Assembly (NCBI GenBank): GCA_030695565.1
Contig: JAUYRZ010000047.1
Span: 1-64,000, forward strand
Source of the DNA: Archangium sp.
Lineage (GTDB): Bacteria > Myxococcota > Myxococcia > Myxococcales > Myxococcaceae
Direction: 5' to 3'
Length of the DNA: 64,000 nt
Positions 9,133 to 17,669 of this stretch are shown piece by piece. Position numbers and translations under genes: made by a program. The stretch's first letter is position 1. Each line of letters opens with the position of its first letter. The notes below the pieces were generated by a model, which had not been told where the DNA came from, did no database searches, and worked only from the letters and a program-made list of their open reading frames with translations.

Positions 9133-10995
9133 ATGCTCTTCCCCACGCTGCTGCTCGCCCTCGCCGCCACGCCGACGGCCGTCACCACGCTGCCACCCTT
9201 GACGCCGCTGGAGCGCTCGCTGGCTGCACACGCGCGCGACGGCCGGCTCGAGGGCACCACCCTGCTCGATGCCGCGCTGCTGGCCAGCGGCGTTCCCGAA
9301 GCGCAGATACCGGCCGCGGCAAAACGGGTCCGTGCGGCCCTGGCTCCGGCGATTGCGCGTGCGAAAGAGCAGACCGGCGAAGCGGCGCGTGGGCGTACGT
9401 TGCTCAGCGCGCTCCATGAGACGGTGCTGCGGCGCTACGAGCTGAGCGCGACAGAGCTGGATCACGTCGAGCGTACCGGTGAGTTCAATTGTCTTTCTTC
9501 CGCCCTGCTCTACCTGGTCGCGGCCGAAGGCGTGCTCACCACGGCGCGGGGTGTGGTGACGCCGCATCACGCGTTCGTTCACGTGACGGTCGACGGCAAG
9601 GTGCTCGATGTCGAGACCACCGCGCCGATGGGGTTCGATCCGGATCGCGCGCGGCTCACCGCGGCGCAGGTGAAGCAGCTCGCCGGTGGCGATGTGTCGC
9701 CCGAGGAGTTCAGGGCGGGGCTCAAGCAGGTGGAGGAGCTGCCGTCGCTCTCGCTCGTCGCGGCGGTGTACTCGAACCGCGCCATCTCGTTGGCCAGGCG
9801 AGGCGACTCGGCCGCGGCGGCGCTGGCGCTCGATCGCGGTGCCCGCATGGCCACGGGTGCGTTGCTGCGCCGGCTGGCCGACTGGCGCGCGAGCCTGCTG
9901 AGCAAAGGCGCGAAGGACCTGGTGGAGCTGGGCCGCTTCGATGACGCGCGGCGTTTGCTGGAGCTGGGGCTGGAGGTGACCGAAGGCACGCACCGCGCGG
10001 TGCTCAGCCGCAGTCTGTCGATCGTTCACCATCACCTCGGCGTGGCGGCGGCCGAGCGGAAAGACTGGGCACGCGCGCTGGAGCACGTGGAGTTCGCGAT
10101 GAGCCTGGGCTTCGAGCACGAGGGCCTCAGCGAGTTGAAGACGACGTGCCTGGCGCAGCTCGCCGTGCTCGAAGGTTCGGCCGCGCGCTGTCATGCCGAG
10201 GGGCTGACCGCGAAGAGCCCCGCGGCGCGCGAGGCCTCGGCGTGTCTGGCGGCGCTGGCCACGGAGTTGCTCGAGCGCGATACGCCCAATTCATTGCAGT
10301 ACGCGCGGCGGGCGCTGCAGCTGTCGCCCAACGACACGCGCGCCGAGGCGGCGATCGTCTACGCGGTCGATCGCCAGGCACGGTTGGAGTCGGAGGCGGC
10401 GCACTGTGACGCGGTAGAGGCGCTGATCGCAGAGGGCCTGCCACACGCCCACGCGCTGGCGCCGCAGAAGTGGGAAGGCCGGCGGTTGGCCGGGGTGTGC
10501 TGGTCGGAGCGATCACGCCTCGCGTTCGCGGCGGCGAAGTGGAGCGTGGCGGCGGAGGAGCTGAACCGCGCGAAGGTCTTCCTGCCGGGTGATGCGCTGA
10601 TCAACCAGAGCCTCGCGCGCGTCGAGGTCAATCGAGGCATCGATCTGGCGAACGAAGGTTCGTGTGATGAAGCGCGGCCCCACCTGGTGGCGGCGGTGCG
10701 CGGTGAAGCGGCGTTGAGTGAGAAGGTGAGCGCGACGTTGGGGAGCTGCGCGGGGCGGCGGGCGGCGAAGGCGGCCGCTTCGGGTGACTGGGTCTCGGTG
10801 ATGGCTGAGCTGCGGCGGGGCCTTCGCGATGCTCCGAAGGATGAGTTCCTGCGGCAGAACCTGGGCGTCGCCCTGCACAATCACGCGGCGAGTCTGTTGA
10901 GTGCGGGGCGCTGTGGTGAGTTGCGTGCGCTCGAGCCAGAGCTGGATCGCGCGGATCCGAAGCTGCTCGCGGCGGTGAAGCAGACCTGTCCGTGA
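9133..10995 (+). CDS. Exported transglutaminase-like protein with TPR-type helical repeats
   Basis: 620 residues from ATG 9133, chosen because MLFPTLLLALAATPTAVTTLP looks like a signal peptide; the frame stays open upstream to 9049. Residues ~110-165 hold a SirB1/transglutaminase-like core: GEFNCLSSALLYL with Cys120, TPHHAFVHV with His145/146, and VLDVETT with an Asp, a plausible Cys-His-Asp triad. The rest is helical and Ala/Leu-rich with repeating ~34-residue units typical of TPRs. Such proteins are thought to act in the periplasm, possibly as proteases or scaffolds. The stop overlaps the start of the next gene as GTGA, so the two are translationally coupled. Confidence 0.75.
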   Translation: MLFPTLLLALAATPTAVTTLPPLTPLERSLAAHARDGRLEGTTLLDAALLASGVPEAQIPAAAKRVRAALAPAIARAKEQTGEAARGRTLLSALHETVLRRYELSATELDHVERTGEFNCLSSALLYLVAAEGVLTTARGVVTPHHAFVHVTVDGKVLDVETTAPMGFDPDRARLTAAQVKQLAGGDVSPEEFRAGLKQVEELPSLSLVAAVYSNRAISLARRGDSAAAALALDRGARMATGALLRRLADWRASLLSKGAKDLVELGRFDDARRLLELGLEVTEGTHRAVLSRSLSIVHHHLGVAAAERKDWARALEHVEFAMSLGFEHEGLSELKTTCLAQLAVLEGSAARCHAEGLTAKSPAAREASACLAALATELLERDTPNSLQYARRALQLSPNDTRAEAAIVYAVDRQARLESEAAHCDAVEALIAEGLPHAHALAPQKWEGRRLAGVCWSERSRLAFAAAKWSVAAEELNRAKVFLPGDALINQSLARVEVNRGIDLANEGSCDEARPHLVAAVRGEAALSEKVSATLGSCAGRRAAKAAASGDWVSVMAELRRGLRDAPKDEFLRQNLGVALHNHAASLLSAGRCGELRALEPELDRADPKLLAAVKQTCP

Positions 10996-11912
10996 AGCCC
11001 GCTCGACTCTCGTTCTTCAATGAACAAGACCCACCCGAGCTCACCCAGTTGGTGGCCGACGCGGCGGTGCTCAGGCAACTGCACGCGCTGGGCGCTCACG
11101 TCACCATGGGCCTGCGCGAGCTCTCCGACGAACGCGCGGAGGCCATCAAACGCTTGACCGGTGAAGGCGTGCCGGTCGGTGCGTGGCTGCTGCTCCCGAA
11201 GGAGCAGGGCTACTTCGCGACCTACGACAACGTGGACGCCGTCTCAGCGCGCGTCGACGCGGTGTTGCGCTGGGTGGAGCGGCATCAGCTCACCCTGGGT
11301 TCACTCGGCTTCGACTTCGAACCCGACCTGCGCGAACTCGACACGCTCTTTCACAGCCCGGTGCGCGCACTCGCGGGGTGGGCGCGGAGGTCTGGTGATC
11401 GAACTCGCCGGGCCCGCGCGCTCGAGGCGTACGGCGCGTTGATCAGGCGCCTGCAGCGCGCGGGCTGGCGAATCGAGGCGTACCAGTTTCCCCTGCTGCT
11501 CGAGGACCGGGCCGCGGGCAGTCATTTTCTTCAGCGCTTCGCGAGCTCGTTGGATGTGCCCGTCGAGCGGGAAGTGATGATGACGTACAGCAGCCTGCTC
11601 GGTCCGCTCGGGGTCGGCTTGATGGAGGGGTGGACGCGTTCGACTCGCGCGGTGGCGGTGGGCAGCACCGGGGGCGGCGTGGATCCGTTGCCCAAGCTCT
11701 CGTTCGACGAGCTCAGCCGGGATCTGCGGTTGGCGGCGCGGGCGTGTGACGACGTGAGCATCTTCAGTCTCGAGGGGTGCGTGATGCATGGGCACCTGCC
11801 GCGGCTGATCGATCTCGACTGGGGTGCGCCGGTGCGTGTGCCGGTGCATCAGCGGCTGGGTGCTGCGGTGATCCGCTCGTCGGCGCGGGCGTTGGCGCGG
11901 TTGCTGAGATGA
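10992..11912 (+). CDS. Conserved hypothetical protein, possibly a TIM-barrel fold
   Basis: 306 residues, starting with GTG in a GTGA overlap with the stop of the upstream transglutaminase-TPR gene. No signal peptide. Short beta-strand-like stretches alternate with helices: AHVTMGLREL, VPVGAWLLLP, LGSLGFDFEPDL, WRIEAYQFPLLL, EVMMTYSSLL and DDVSIFSLEGCV. This spacing suggests a (beta/alpha)8 barrel, with acidic residues at strand ends (DFEPD, SLEG) as seen in glycoside hydrolases. I do not recognise the family and no activity is assigned. The coupling suggests it works with, or on the same substrate as, its partner. Confidence 0.65.
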   Translation: MKPARLSFFNEQDPPELTQLVADAAVLRQLHALGAHVTMGLRELSDERAEAIKRLTGEGVPVGAWLLLPKEQGYFATYDNVDAVSARVDAVLRWVERHQLTLGSLGFDFEPDLRELDTLFHSPVRALAGWARRSGDRTRRARALEAYGALIRRLQRAGWRIEAYQFPLLLEDRAAGSHFLQRFASSLDVPVEREVMMTYSSLLGPLGVGLMEGWTRSTRAVAVGSTGGGVDPLPKLSFDELSRDLRLAARACDDVSIFSLEGCVMHGHLPRLIDLDWGAPVRVPVHQRLGAAVIRSSARALARLLR

Positions 11913-11945
11913 ACAGGAAAAAGAAACGCTTTCTGCGACGGGCAC

Positions 11946-11969
11946 ACTCACCCCGACCCTCTCCCAGAG
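11946..11969 (-). repeat. Dispersed GC-rich repeat, copy 2
   Basis: On the minus strand this reads CTCTGGGAGAGGGT followed by CGGGGTGAGT, matching the element at 165-190. It lies in the 58-bp gap between two convergent genes and ends two bases before the lipoprotein stop codon region. Confidence 0.5.
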
Positions 11970-11970
11970 T

Positions 11971-12675
11971 TCAGGGAGCAACGACTGCGGGGAAGGTTCC
12001 AGCGCCTTGAATCGTGGCAGTGCAGCTCGCTGCGCCTTCGCACAAGGTGACGGCGGTGTTCACCAGCCAGGTCGCAGCGACGGTTCCTGACGCGGCGGCA
12101 AGGACCGGGGGCACCGTGACGCTGAAGTTCGAAGGCAGGTTCGCGCCTTCGCCCCAGGTGATGGGGCCGCCCCCTTCAGGCGTGAAGATGACGTTCCAGC
12201 TCGAGGTGCCGGAGCTCGGTGGCGAGGAAGTCCAGCGCAGCGTGTAGCCACTGCGCAGCGTTGCCGGGGGCGACTCAGGGTTGGCGCTGCCCACGTTGAG
12301 CGTGTCGAGGGTCATCTTCACCGAATAGACGTCATCGGTGACCACGATCTCCCGCGGCGCCGTGCTGTTGGCCACGCTCACCGAATAGTTCGGAAACTCG
12401 CAGGTCTCGGTGCCGTCCTTCTCGTTGACGATGCGCTGACCAGGCGAGCCGTTGAGCTCGACCCCGTCGAGCCGCGCGTGCAGCTTCTCGACCGCACCAC
12501 ACGGCGTCTTTTGGGTGTCGTAGCTGAGCACCACCAGCAGCTCTTTCCCCAGGCGGCGCTGCGCGGAGATCACCGGCGAGCTCAACTTTCCGAGCGTGGG
12601 AACCGGAGGCTCACACGCGGTCAAGCCGACGCACACCGCAGCTCCGAGGAAGATTTGCTGGAAGACCCTGATCAT
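11971..12675 (-). CDS. Lipoprotein of unknown function
   Basis: 234 residues. The signal peptide MIRVFQQIFLGAAVCVGLTAC ends in a lipobox Cys at residue 21, then a Pro-rich stretch. The mature part is rich in Thr, Ser, Val and Gly with beta-sheet character, and two Cys pairs (TPCGAVEK with TETCEFP; TLCEGAASCTA) could form disulphides in the periplasm or at the surface. No known domain is recognised. It converges with the hypothetical protein upstream on the plus strand and lies about 95 bp downstream of the Bor-like gene on the same strand. Confidence 0.75.
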   Translation of the reverse strand: MIRVFQQIFLGAAVCVGLTACEPPVPTLGKLSSPVISAQRRLGKELLVVLSYDTQKTPCGAVEKLHARLDGVELNGSPGQRIVNEKDGTETCEFPNYSVSVANSTAPREIVVTDDVYSVKMTLDTLNVGSANPESPPATLRSGYTLRWTSSPPSSGTSSWNVIFTPEGGGPITWGEGANLPSNFSVTVPPVLAAASGTVAATWLVNTAVTLCEGAASCTATIQGAGTFPAVVAP

Positions 12676-12770
12676 GGCCGCACGTTCTCAGCCGAAGAGA
12701 TCGAAGTCCACGCGTGACGTCACCTTCGACGAAGCGGCGGTCGCCGGCGTCCAGACCATCAAGCAGGCTT

Positions 12771-13103
12771 CTACGGCTTCGGGGCCAGCGCGGCAGGGGC
12801 GATGGGGGCTGCCTTGTCGTCGCCCATGCACTCCCACTGACTGGTGATGGGGGTGACGATGCCGATGGTGACGAGCGCGACGAGATAGGAGTACCAGGGG
12901 CGATACATCTCGACCTCTTTGAGCCCGTTGGTGCACTGCGTGGCGCCGTGGCTCGGCGTGGTGATGCCCCAGAAGAGCGACGCTCCCGCCGAGGAGTGTC
13001 GTGAGCCGTTGGGCCCGCTGGCTCGAACGACCGATGAGAAGCAGCCCTGCAACGAGAGCATGGCAAACAAGGCAACGATGACGCGGGCACGGGTGGTGAT
13101 CAT
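12771..13103 (-). CDS. Bor-like lipoprotein
   Basis: 110 residues from ATG 13103; the frame is open seven codons further but this start gives a proper lipoprotein signal, MITTRARVIVALFAMLSLQGC. The C-terminal part, YLVALVTIGIVTPITSQWEC, resembles the hydrophobic end of lambda Bor/Iss lipoproteins, which place a 'GFITLGIYTP' segment before a final Cys. Bor family members sit in the outer membrane and are linked to serum resistance in E. coli; a role here is unknown. An internal Cys (TQCTNG) precedes the hydrophobic stretch, again as in Bor. The similarity is recognised by pattern only. Confidence 0.6.
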   Translation of the reverse strand: MITTRARVIVALFAMLSLQGCFSSVVRASGPNGSRHSSAGASLFWGITTPSHGATQCTNGLKEVEMYRPWYSYLVALVTIGIVTPITSQWECMGDDKAAPIAPAALAPKP

Positions 13104-13161
13104 GGCCGCGGACCTTGCAAGCAACGCAGGCCAACTGCCAGACAGAAAACTGATGGAGCTG

Positions 13162-13632
13162 TCAGCTCACCGGTGCCCGGAAGGTGAAGGCGCCATCGAC
13201 GAGAGAGACGAGCGGTCCGATGCGCGGGCCTGCGGAATAGAAGTGCTTGTCGGCGGTGAAGGCCCACCGCACGCCGAGCTCCGTCATCAGCGAAAAAGAG
13301 CTGCAGTCGGTCAGCGACAGGCGAGGCACCTTCGGAGCGAGCTTGCGGAACTGGCGGATCGCCGCGTCGAACCGGGGCGCCGAGACGTTGAGCAACATCA
13401 ACTGGCGGGCCTTGAGCTGCGCATCGAGGTCATCGAGGAATTGCAGCACGACGCGCGGGCCCGCGAACAGATGCAGCTGCGTCACCGTCTCGTCGAGCAC
13501 CCAATCGGAGGTCGTCATCGTCCAGCCTTCGTCGGCCAGAAACTGATCCACCTCGAGCGCGACCTCGTGGCCCGCGTCGCGGCGATTGGCGAGGGCGATG
13601 TACGCCCAGGTGTCGATGAAGCACGTCTTCAC
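13162..13632 (-). CDS. vapC: PIN-domain ribonuclease toxin (VapC type)
   Basis: 156 residues with a GTG start inside the stop of the antitoxin gene (GTGA overlap at 13629-13632). PIN domains are Mg-dependent RNases. The acidic site residues are visible: Asp7 in CFIDTWAYIAL, Glu48 in VLDETVTQ, Asp109 in LSLTDCSSF and Asp128 in FTADKHF. The order antitoxin-toxin and the tight overlap are typical of VapBC modules. It should be neutralised by the upstream protein. RNA target unknown. Confidence 0.88.
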   Translation of the reverse strand: MKTCFIDTWAYIALANRRDAGHEVALEVDQFLADEGWTMTTSDWVLDETVTQLHLFAGPRVVLQFLDDLDAQLKARQLMLLNVSAPRFDAAIRQFRKLAPKVPRLSLTDCSSFSLMTELGVRWAFTADKHFYSAGPRIGPLVSLVDGAFTFRAPVS

Positions 13633-13916
13633 GGCTGGTACGGGGTGATCGGCTGGGCGGCGATGAGGAGCCGAGTCTCGTAGGTCTCGCTCAGGTCAGC
13701 GGGCCCATCGAAGTAGCCGGCGCGCAGCCGCTCACGCGCCGCCTTCGCACGCGCTGCGAGCTCCTGTTGGTCGCCCGCGCCGTCGTACCTCGCGAGGACC
13801 AGCTCGAGGCCTTCGGCCACCAGGTCGCGCGCGTTGACGCCCAGGCGGCCAGCCATCGCCTTGAGACGCGCGTGGAGCCGATGCTCGATTTCGAAGGTGG
13901 TCTTGACGGTCTTCAC
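13629..13916 (-). CDS. vapB: VapB-type antitoxin
   Basis: 95 residues, GTG start at 13916 (MKTVKTTFEIEHRLHARLK). The N-terminal strand followed by helices (EIEHRLHARLKAMAGRLGVNARDLVAEGLELVL) fits a ribbon-helix-helix DNA-binding domain. The C-terminal tail, with Ala/Arg-rich helix and PADLSETYE, would wrap the toxin. RHH antitoxins bind their own promoter, and two short inverted repeats lie just upstream (13925-13958). It overlaps the toxin gene by four bases. Confidence 0.8.
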   Translation of the reverse strand: MKTVKTTFEIEHRLHARLKAMAGRLGVNARDLVAEGLELVLARYDGAGDQQELAARAKAARERLRAGYFDGPADLSETYETRLLIAAQPITPYQP

Positions 13917-13924
13917 GCCGTCAA

Positions 13925-13958
13925 CCGTATCAACGGAAGAGAAGTTCCGTAAATACGG
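13925..13958. promoter_or_regulatory. Probable VapB operator: two inverted repeats
   Basis: CCGTATCAACGG (13925-13936) and CCGTAAATACGG (13947-13958) are two short inverted repeats with the same half-site, CCGT(A)/(T)ACGG. Their starts are 22 bp apart, about two helical turns, and they begin 9 bp upstream of the antitoxin start codon. This is the layout expected for autoregulation by an RHH antitoxin. Binding itself is inferred. Confidence 0.55.
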
Positions 13959-14212
13959 GTGACTGCGAACGCGGCTGCGGCGTCCGCTACCGGCGGCGTC
14001 ACAGACGCGTGTGATGACGACGGCTCATTCTCGCGGAGTTCGCTTCATCGACGGGAAGGGCAGATCGTCTTGCCCTCGTCGCGCCGGGGCCCAGCGTGCT
14101 CGAGCACTGCTCAAGGCGAAGGGAAGTTCCGCCGCAGGCCCCGGTCCAAACCGGCTAGGCTGGCACGCACGAGCGGGTGAGTGCGGTCAGGTGGGGAACT
14201 CACGGGGGTCTC

Positions 14213-16465
14213 ATGTCCAGCGGCGAAGAGCGTCAGGAGAAGGCTCTGCAACCAACCGTGCGCATCGGTCACGAGCGAGAGCTCTTCGACGCCACCGCGG
14301 CCTTCGAGCAGCTCACCGGCTTCTCGGCTGCCGATCTGCGAGGCCTGACCTTCGACGAGCTGCTCGGCCCCGACCGCGAGCCAGCGGTGTCGGGCCGACT
14401 CCACGCGGCGCTCGAGTTCTTCGAGCTCTTCAGCGGGGAAGTGCTGTGCCGGCGCAAAGACGCGGGGCTTTTCTGGAACGACCTCGTGCTGGTGCCGATG
14501 CCGGCCACGGACACGACGCCCCGTCACCTGCTGGCGCTCTTTCGCGACGTGACGGCCCGCAAGGTGGTGCGGGCGGTGCCGGGCGTGCGCGCTGACGAGC
14601 GACCGGTGCTCGACGCCATCGAGGCGGGCATCGTGGTGCACAAGGCGTCAACGGAGATCATCTACGCGAACCCCAAGGCCAGCGAGATGCTCGGCATCAC
14701 GCGCGACGCCTTGCGCGGCGTGCTGAACACCGACCCCCGCTGGCGCTTCTTCGGTGCCGACCTGCAGCCCTTGCCGATGAGCGACTTCCCCACCGTGCGC
14801 GCGCTCACCACGGGCCAGGTCGTGCGCGAGCTCACCATCGGTATCGCGCGGCCCAATGACGGGAAGGTGCAGTGGGGCTTGTGCAACGCACACCCCCTCC
14901 TCGACGAGGCCGGAAACGTGACCGAGGTGGTGGTCAGCTTCTCCGACATCACCGACCTCAAACAGACCGAGCTGGCGCTCCAGAAATCAGAGGAGCGCCT
15001 GCGGCTCGTGCTGCAAGGCTCCACCGACGCCCCCTGGGACTGGGACATGGTCACCGACCAGCGCTACTACTCGCCACGGTGGTGGCAGATGCTCGGCTAC
15101 GAGGTCAACGAGTTCCCCATCGACGATGGGCTCTGGCCGCGGCTGAGTCACCCCGACGATCGCGAGCGCGCAGGGCTCCAGCTCAGGGAATGGCTGGCCG
15201 GCGCCGCCACTCGGTACGAGATGGAGTTCAGGCTCCGAAGCAAGGCGGGGCCCTACGTCACCGTGCTCTCGCGCGGGTTCATCACCCGCGATGCCAACGG
15301 CAAGGCAGTGCGCCTGTCCGGCACCAACACCGACATCACCGAGCGCCGGGCGCTCGAAGAGAAGCTGCGTCAGTCGCAGAAGATGGAAGCGGTCGGTCAG
15401 CTCGCAGGCGGGGTGGCGCACGACTTCAACAACCTCCTGTCCATCGTGATGGGCAACCTCGAGGTGTTGAAGCAGCACCTCGGCGACTCGAGCGACGCGA
15501 GGGAAGCGTTCGAGGACATGCTGGGGGCCAGCCAACGCGGCGCCGAGCTGACCCGCAGGTTGCTCTCGTTCTCACGCCAACAGCCGCTGGAGGTGCGGGT
15601 GGTCGAGGTCGGCGCGGTGTTGCAGAGCCTGAGCGACGTGCTGCGTCGGTTGATTGGCGAGACGATTCGCGTCGACGTGTCGCTGGGCGGCGCAGTGCCT
15701 CGCGTCTCTGTCGACCCGGCGTTGCTCGAGAACGCGCTGCTCAACCTCGCCATCAACGCGCGTGACGCGATGCCCGGCGGTGGCGCCCTGACACTCTCAG
15801 CAGAGCGCGGCGCAGCCGGGGGTGCGCGCCTCTCGGTGCGTGACACCGGCGTGGGCATGACCCCAGAGCTGCAGGAGCGCGCGCTCGAGCCCTTCTTCAC
15901 CACCAAGCCGATCGGCAAGGGCACCGGTCTGGGCTTGAGCATGGTGTACGGCTTCGTGACGCAGTCAGGTGGCTCGCTGCGGATTCAGTCGGCGCCTGGC
16001 CAGGGCACGACCGTGGTGCTCGAGTTTCCCCCGGCGGCCGGGGCGCCTGTCGACCCCCCCGCGGCCCGCGGCGCCGCGCCGCAGATGACGAAGCGCCGCG
16101 ACGAGGTGGTGCTGGTGGTGGAAGACGAGCCCAGCGTGCAACGGCTGTGCGTGCGTGGCCTGAAGCGCCTGGGGTTCGAGACGTTGTCGGCCAGCGACGG
16201 GCCCGAGGCGCTGCAGCGGCTCGCCGAGGCCCCGCGCGTCGACCTGTTGCTCACCGACGTGGTGATGCCGGGAGGCCTGTCGGGGCTCGAGGTCGCGGCC
16301 GCCGCGCAGCGAATGCGCCCGAACCTCAAGGTGCTCTTCATGTCGGGTTACCTCCCGAGTTCGTTCGAGCCAGAGACCCGGGCGCGCATCGAGCCGCTTC
16401 TGAGCAAGCCCTTCTCGGCCAGTTTGCTGGAACAGCTGGTGCGGGCAGCGCTCGGCATTCAGTGA
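14213..16465 (+). CDS. Cytoplasmic multi-PAS hybrid histidine kinase
   Basis: 750 residues from ATG 14213; GTG 14177 in the same frame would add 12. No membrane segment. Three PAS domains come first: a divergent one ([17 protein letters not shown]), a second around ~140-250 ([22 protein letters not shown]) and a third with PAC (~260-390, [20 protein letters not shown]). The phosphoacceptor helix has His403 in [12 protein letters not shown], followed by HATPase_c with DTGVGM and [15 protein letters not shown]-terminal receiver has Asp682 in [11 protein letters not shown] and a Lys in LLSKPF. The HDFNNLL class commonly acts in phosphorelays. It stands alone, with no cognate regulator adjacent. 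Confidence 0.92.
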   Translation: MSSGEERQEKALQPTVRIGHERELFDATAAFEQLTGFSAADLRGLTFDELLGPDREPAVSGRLHAALEFFELFSGEVLCRRKDAGLFWNDLVLVPMPATDTTPRHLLALFRDVTARKVVRAVPGVRADERPVLDAIEAGIVVHKASTEIIYANPKASEMLGITRDALRGVLNTDPRWRFFGADLQPLPMSDFPTVRALTTGQVVRELTIGIARPNDGKVQWGLCNAHPLLDEAGNVTEVVVSFSDITDLKQTELALQKSEERLRLVLQGSTDAPWDWDMVTDQRYYSPRWWQMLGYEVNEFPIDDGLWPRLSHPDDRERAGLQLREWLAGAATRYEMEFRLRSKAGPYVTVLSRGFITRDANGKAVRLSGTNTDITERRALEEKLRQSQKMEAVGQLAGGVAHDFNNLLSIVMGNLEVLKQHLGDSSDAREAFEDMLGASQRGAELTRRLLSFSRQQPLEVRVVEVGAVLQSLSDVLRRLIGETIRVDVSLGGAVPRVSVDPALLENALLNLAINARDAMPGGGALTLSAERGAAGGARLSVRDTGVGMTPELQERALEPFFTTKPIGKGTGLGLSMVYGFVTQSGGSLRIQSAPGQGTTVVLEFPPAAGAPVDPPAARGAAPQMTKRRDEVVLVVEDEPSVQRLCVRGLKRLGFETLSASDGPEALQRLAEAPRVDLLLTDVVMPGGLSGLEVAAAAQRMRPNLKVLFMSGYLPSSFEPETRARIEPLLSKPFSASLLEQLVRAALGIQ

Positions 16466-16590
16466 CCCCTCGACGTGGGCCGGCTCCGCGAGACGACCGA
16501 CTCGCTCGCGCTGCGCGCGCGACCTTCGCAAGCAGAGGGTTCGGAGAACTACAGCAACAAATGCCCGCGCGAGTTGGCAGACTGCGGCGC

Positions 16591-17133
16591 ATGAAACGCA
16601 CCCTGATCCTCGTCCTCGCTCTGCTGTCCGCCGGTTGCACCGTCGCGCACGTCGTCGACTCTTGGAAGGCGGCGGGCGCCAAGCCCTTCAAGCGCTCCAA
16701 CAAGCGCGTGGTGCTGGTCGTCGCCAACGACCCCGAGCGGCGCGCGCGCGCCGAGACGAAGCTCGCCGAGGAGATCAAGGCCGTGCCGCTGCGCTCACTC
16801 TTCGGTGACGACGAGCTGAAGGACGGTGTGGCGGTGAAGGCCCGCCTCCTCGAGCAGGGCTTCACGGAGCTGGTGGTGCTGCGCGTTGAAGTCGAGACGG
16901 AGCGCTCGATGCGTCGCCTCTCGGTGTGGAAGCGCTGGCTCACCGTCGGCGTGCCGTACGCCTCGAACACGCGCCTCGACCTCATCACCTCGGTCTACGA
17001 CATCGCCGAAGGTGACCTCGTGTGGCAGCTCGAGTCGTTTTCGTACGACCCGTCGAGCGTCGAATCGCTGCTCGAGGAGCACGCGAAGGCCGGCATCGAG
17101 CGCTTGAAGGCCGACGGCATGCTGGTGGACTGA
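16591..17133 (+). CDS. Lipoprotein of unknown function
   Basis: 180 residues starting at ATG 16591; the frame is open far upstream but the signal peptide MKRTLILVLALLSAGC with lipobox Cys16 fixes the start. The mature part alternates strands and helices (KRVVLVVANDPERRARAETKLAEEI; FTELVVLRVEVETER; RLDLITSVYDIAEGDLVWQLES) in a way reminiscent of DUF4136 or TolB-N-like lipoproteins that build an alpha/beta fold. It has no obvious catalytic motif. It follows the hybrid kinase by 125 bp on the same strand and converges with the gluconokinase gene. Confidence 0.75.
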   Translation: MKRTLILVLALLSAGCTVAHVVDSWKAAGAKPFKRSNKRVVLVVANDPERRARAETKLAEEIKAVPLRSLFGDDELKDGVAVKARLLEQGFTELVVLRVEVETERSMRRLSVWKRWLTVGVPYASNTRLDLITSVYDIAEGDLVWQLESFSYDPSSVESLLEEHAKAGIERLKADGMLVD

Positions 17134-17186
17134 CGATCAATTTCCATCAGGCAGCCGCGTGCGCCTTCGAGGTGTTCAAGCCTTGA

Positions 17187-17669
17187 TCACAGGGCGAGCG
17201 CGCGCCGGATCTCTGCTGCGACGGCCTCGGGCTCCGCGTCAGCGCTGATCTCGCGCGCGTCGCCCGCCTCGTCGAGGAGCTCGTACTGGGTGTCGACCAG
17301 CGCCGGGTGCATGAAGTGCCCCGTTCGCGTGCGCAGCCGTGAGCGGATCAGCGCGGGTGTCGCCACGAGGTGCACGAACACGACCTGGGGGCTCACTCTC
17401 AGGCGCTCCCGGTAGCGATGCTGTAACGCCGAGCACGAGACGACAGCGCTCTGCTGGCGCGCCACGCAGCCGGCGATCGCCTCCCGGAGGGCATCAAGCC
17501 AGGGCCTCCGGTCCTCGTCGTCGAGAGCAATGGCCCGGCTCAGCTTGGCGATGTTCCCCGGTGGATGAAGGTCATCACCCTCGATGAAGCGCCAGGCGAG
17601 CTGCGCCGCCAGGAGACGCCCCACGGTCGTCTTCCCAGACCCTGTCACCCCCATGAGCACGAGGATCAT
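17187..17669 (-). CDS. gntK: Gluconokinase
   Basis: 160 residues, the usual size for thermoresistant gluconokinases. It phosphorylates gluconate to 6-phosphogluconate. The P-loop GVTGSGKTTVG is at residues ~7-17, EGDDLHPPGN is the gluconate-binding signature, and SCSALQHRYRERLR and TGHFMHPALVDTQYELLD are family segments. ATG 17669 overlaps the stop of the G6PDH-like gene (ATGA, 17666-17669). It is the last gene of a four-gene operon, and its product is the same intermediate that G6PDH plus lactonase would give. Confidence 0.92.
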   Translation of the reverse strand: MILVLMGVTGSGKTTVGRLLAAQLAWRFIEGDDLHPPGNIAKLSRAIALDDEDRRPWLDALREAIAGCVARQQSAVVSCSALQHRYRERLRVSPQVVFVHLVATPALIRSRLRTRTGHFMHPALVDTQYELLDEAGDAREISADAEPEAVAAEIRRALAL

